A DNA stretch of 64,000 nucleotides from DASXKD01 sp963703605. Its GTDB lineage: Bacteria > Actinomycetota > Actinomycetes > Streptosporangiales > Streptosporangiaceae. Positions 63,500 through 64,000 of this stretch are shown piece after piece. The notes under the pieces are model-generated. The model ran no database searches. It had not been told where the DNA came from and saw nothing but the letters and a program-made list of their open reading frames with translations. Numbering within the stretch: the stretch's first letter is position 1; every line of letters starts with the position of its first letter. The stretch spans positions 186,001-250,000 of the forward strand of contig CAVPFC010000051.1 in NCBI GenBank assembly GCA_963703605.1, in the 5' to 3' direction. The position numbers were made by a program, and so were the translations under genes.

Positions 63500-63512
63500 C
63501 GTCGAAACTTTC
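63500..63512. promoter_or_regulatory. LacI-type palindrome TCGAAACTTTCGA
   Basis: A 13-base palindrome with one central base lies 11 bases after the LacI stop. The GAAAC/GTTTC core resembles operators of actinomycete xylan-related LacI regulators. Its position after, not before, the gene is unusual. Confidence 0.5.
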
Positions 63513-63549
63513 GAAGTGAATAGCCCCGCTCACCGGTCCGGGCCGCACC

Positions 63550-63594
63550 GCCGCGGGGCCGTGCCCGCAGGGCTGCGGGCACGGCCCCCGCGGC
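63550..63594. terminator. Bidirectional terminator
   Basis: A stem of about 20 bp (63550-63570 with 63574-63594, one bulge) lies between the convergent LacI and monooxygenase genes, ending three bases before the latter's stop. Confidence 0.8.
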
Positions 63595-63597
63595 GCC

Positions 63598-63894
63598 TCA
63601 GCGGCCGGCCACGAGCTCGTGGTCGATCTCGACGAACTCGGTGATCAGGCCCGCGAACCGGCCGGCGATCAGCTCCTTGTAGGCCGCGGAGCCGGTGTGC
63701 GCGTCGTACGCGGCCTGGTCCGCGAAGTGCTCGACGAACAGCAGGTAGTCGGGGCGCGCCGGGTCGCGATAGACCCGGAACGACAGCGTGCCCGGCTCCT
63801 GGGCCGGCCCCCGGGGCGCGAACTCCGCGACGATCGCTTCGACCTCGGCCTGATTGCCGGGCTTGAGATTGATGGGGAACACCTTTGCCAGCAC
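63598..63894 (-). CDS. Antibiotic biosynthesis monooxygenase-like (ABM/YgiN) protein
   Basis: 98 residues from the GTG at 63894, chosen because AGGAGG lies eight bases upstream; a TTG at 63900 is too close to that site. The ferredoxin-like dimer fold is seen in AKVFPINLKPGNQAEVEAIV, GTLSFRVYRDPARPDYLLFV and EHFADQAAYDAHTGSAAYKE. Such proteins may oxidise quinols or small phenolics without a cofactor. Confidence 0.88.
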   Translation of the reverse strand: MLAKVFPINLKPGNQAEVEAIVAEFAPRGPAQEPGTLSFRVYRDPARPDYLLFVEHFADQAAYDAHTGSAAYKELIAGRFAGLITEFVEIDHELVAGR

Positions 63895-64000
63895 GAACAA
63901 TTCCTCCTTGAGACGGGCGCATCGAGGCGCATCCGGTGCCAGTCCACGATGCCGGCGGCCGCACAGGGATGTCTGGCCGGATCCGGACGGGATGGCGGGC

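Overview
The window is high-GC DNA with GTG/TTG starts, strong GGAGG ribosome sites, lipoprotein sugar-binding proteins, many LacI/GntR/IclR/TetR regulators, F420-type enzymes and a DUF397 protein. This points to a soil actinomycete (Streptosporangiales/Streptomyces-like; the genus cannot be told). No rRNA, tRNA, CRISPR, phage or transposase gene was recognised. Several well-conserved genes carry a single-base frameshift, always of the same sign (+1), so sequencing or assembly error must be kept in mind.

Layout. (a) 1-1104: a truncated secreted beta-helix protein. (b) 1196-9866: a minus-strand operon (LacI regulator, two Dpp-type permeases, two ATPases, family-5 binding protein) divergent from a GH1 beta-glucosidase, with three LacI operators between; probably beta-glucoside or cello-oligosaccharide uptake. 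(c) 10.0-13.8 kb: a rearranged TetR region with a duplicated operator-leader segment, a PPOX-fold flavoenzyme, two deleted alcohol dehydrogenases and an F420-reductase/DNA-glycosylase fusion. (d) 13.9-18.4 kb: a NarL-type two-component system and an MMPL exporter. (e) 18.5-25.2 kb: a GntR regulator and an iron/polyamine-like ABC importer followed by an AtuA (DUF1446)-DUF4387 pair, a catabolic unit of unknown substrate. (f) 25.2-28.0 kb: sparse, decayed DNA with one toxin-antitoxin pair and a hydrolase remnant. (g) 28.1-36.5 kb: a polyol operon (LacI, ABC importer, PfkB kinase, mannitol 2-dehydrogenase).

(h) 36.6-51.2 kb is the most interesting part: a probable hydroxypyridine catabolic cluster. 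A four-part molybdenum hydroxylase (FAD, separate SRPBCC, 2Fe-2S and Mo subunits) diverges from an operon encoding a split PEP-synthase-like pair, an amidase, a NicX-like 2,5-dihydroxypyridine dioxygenase, an NCS1 permease, a NicD-like deformylase and an HD-domain protein. IclR and GntR regulators lie between, each next to clear operator-like repeats. The gene set resembles the 3-hydroxypyridine (3hpd) cluster reported from Ensifer adhaerens.

(i) 51.3-63.9 kb is a mixed tail: MFS exporter, VOC proteins, LLM oxidoreductase, two secreted proteins, CitE-like lyase, RsbW-like ATPase with DUF397, DUF488, isocitrate-lyase-family enzyme, D-aminoacyl-tRNA deacylase, LacI regulator and a small monooxygenase.
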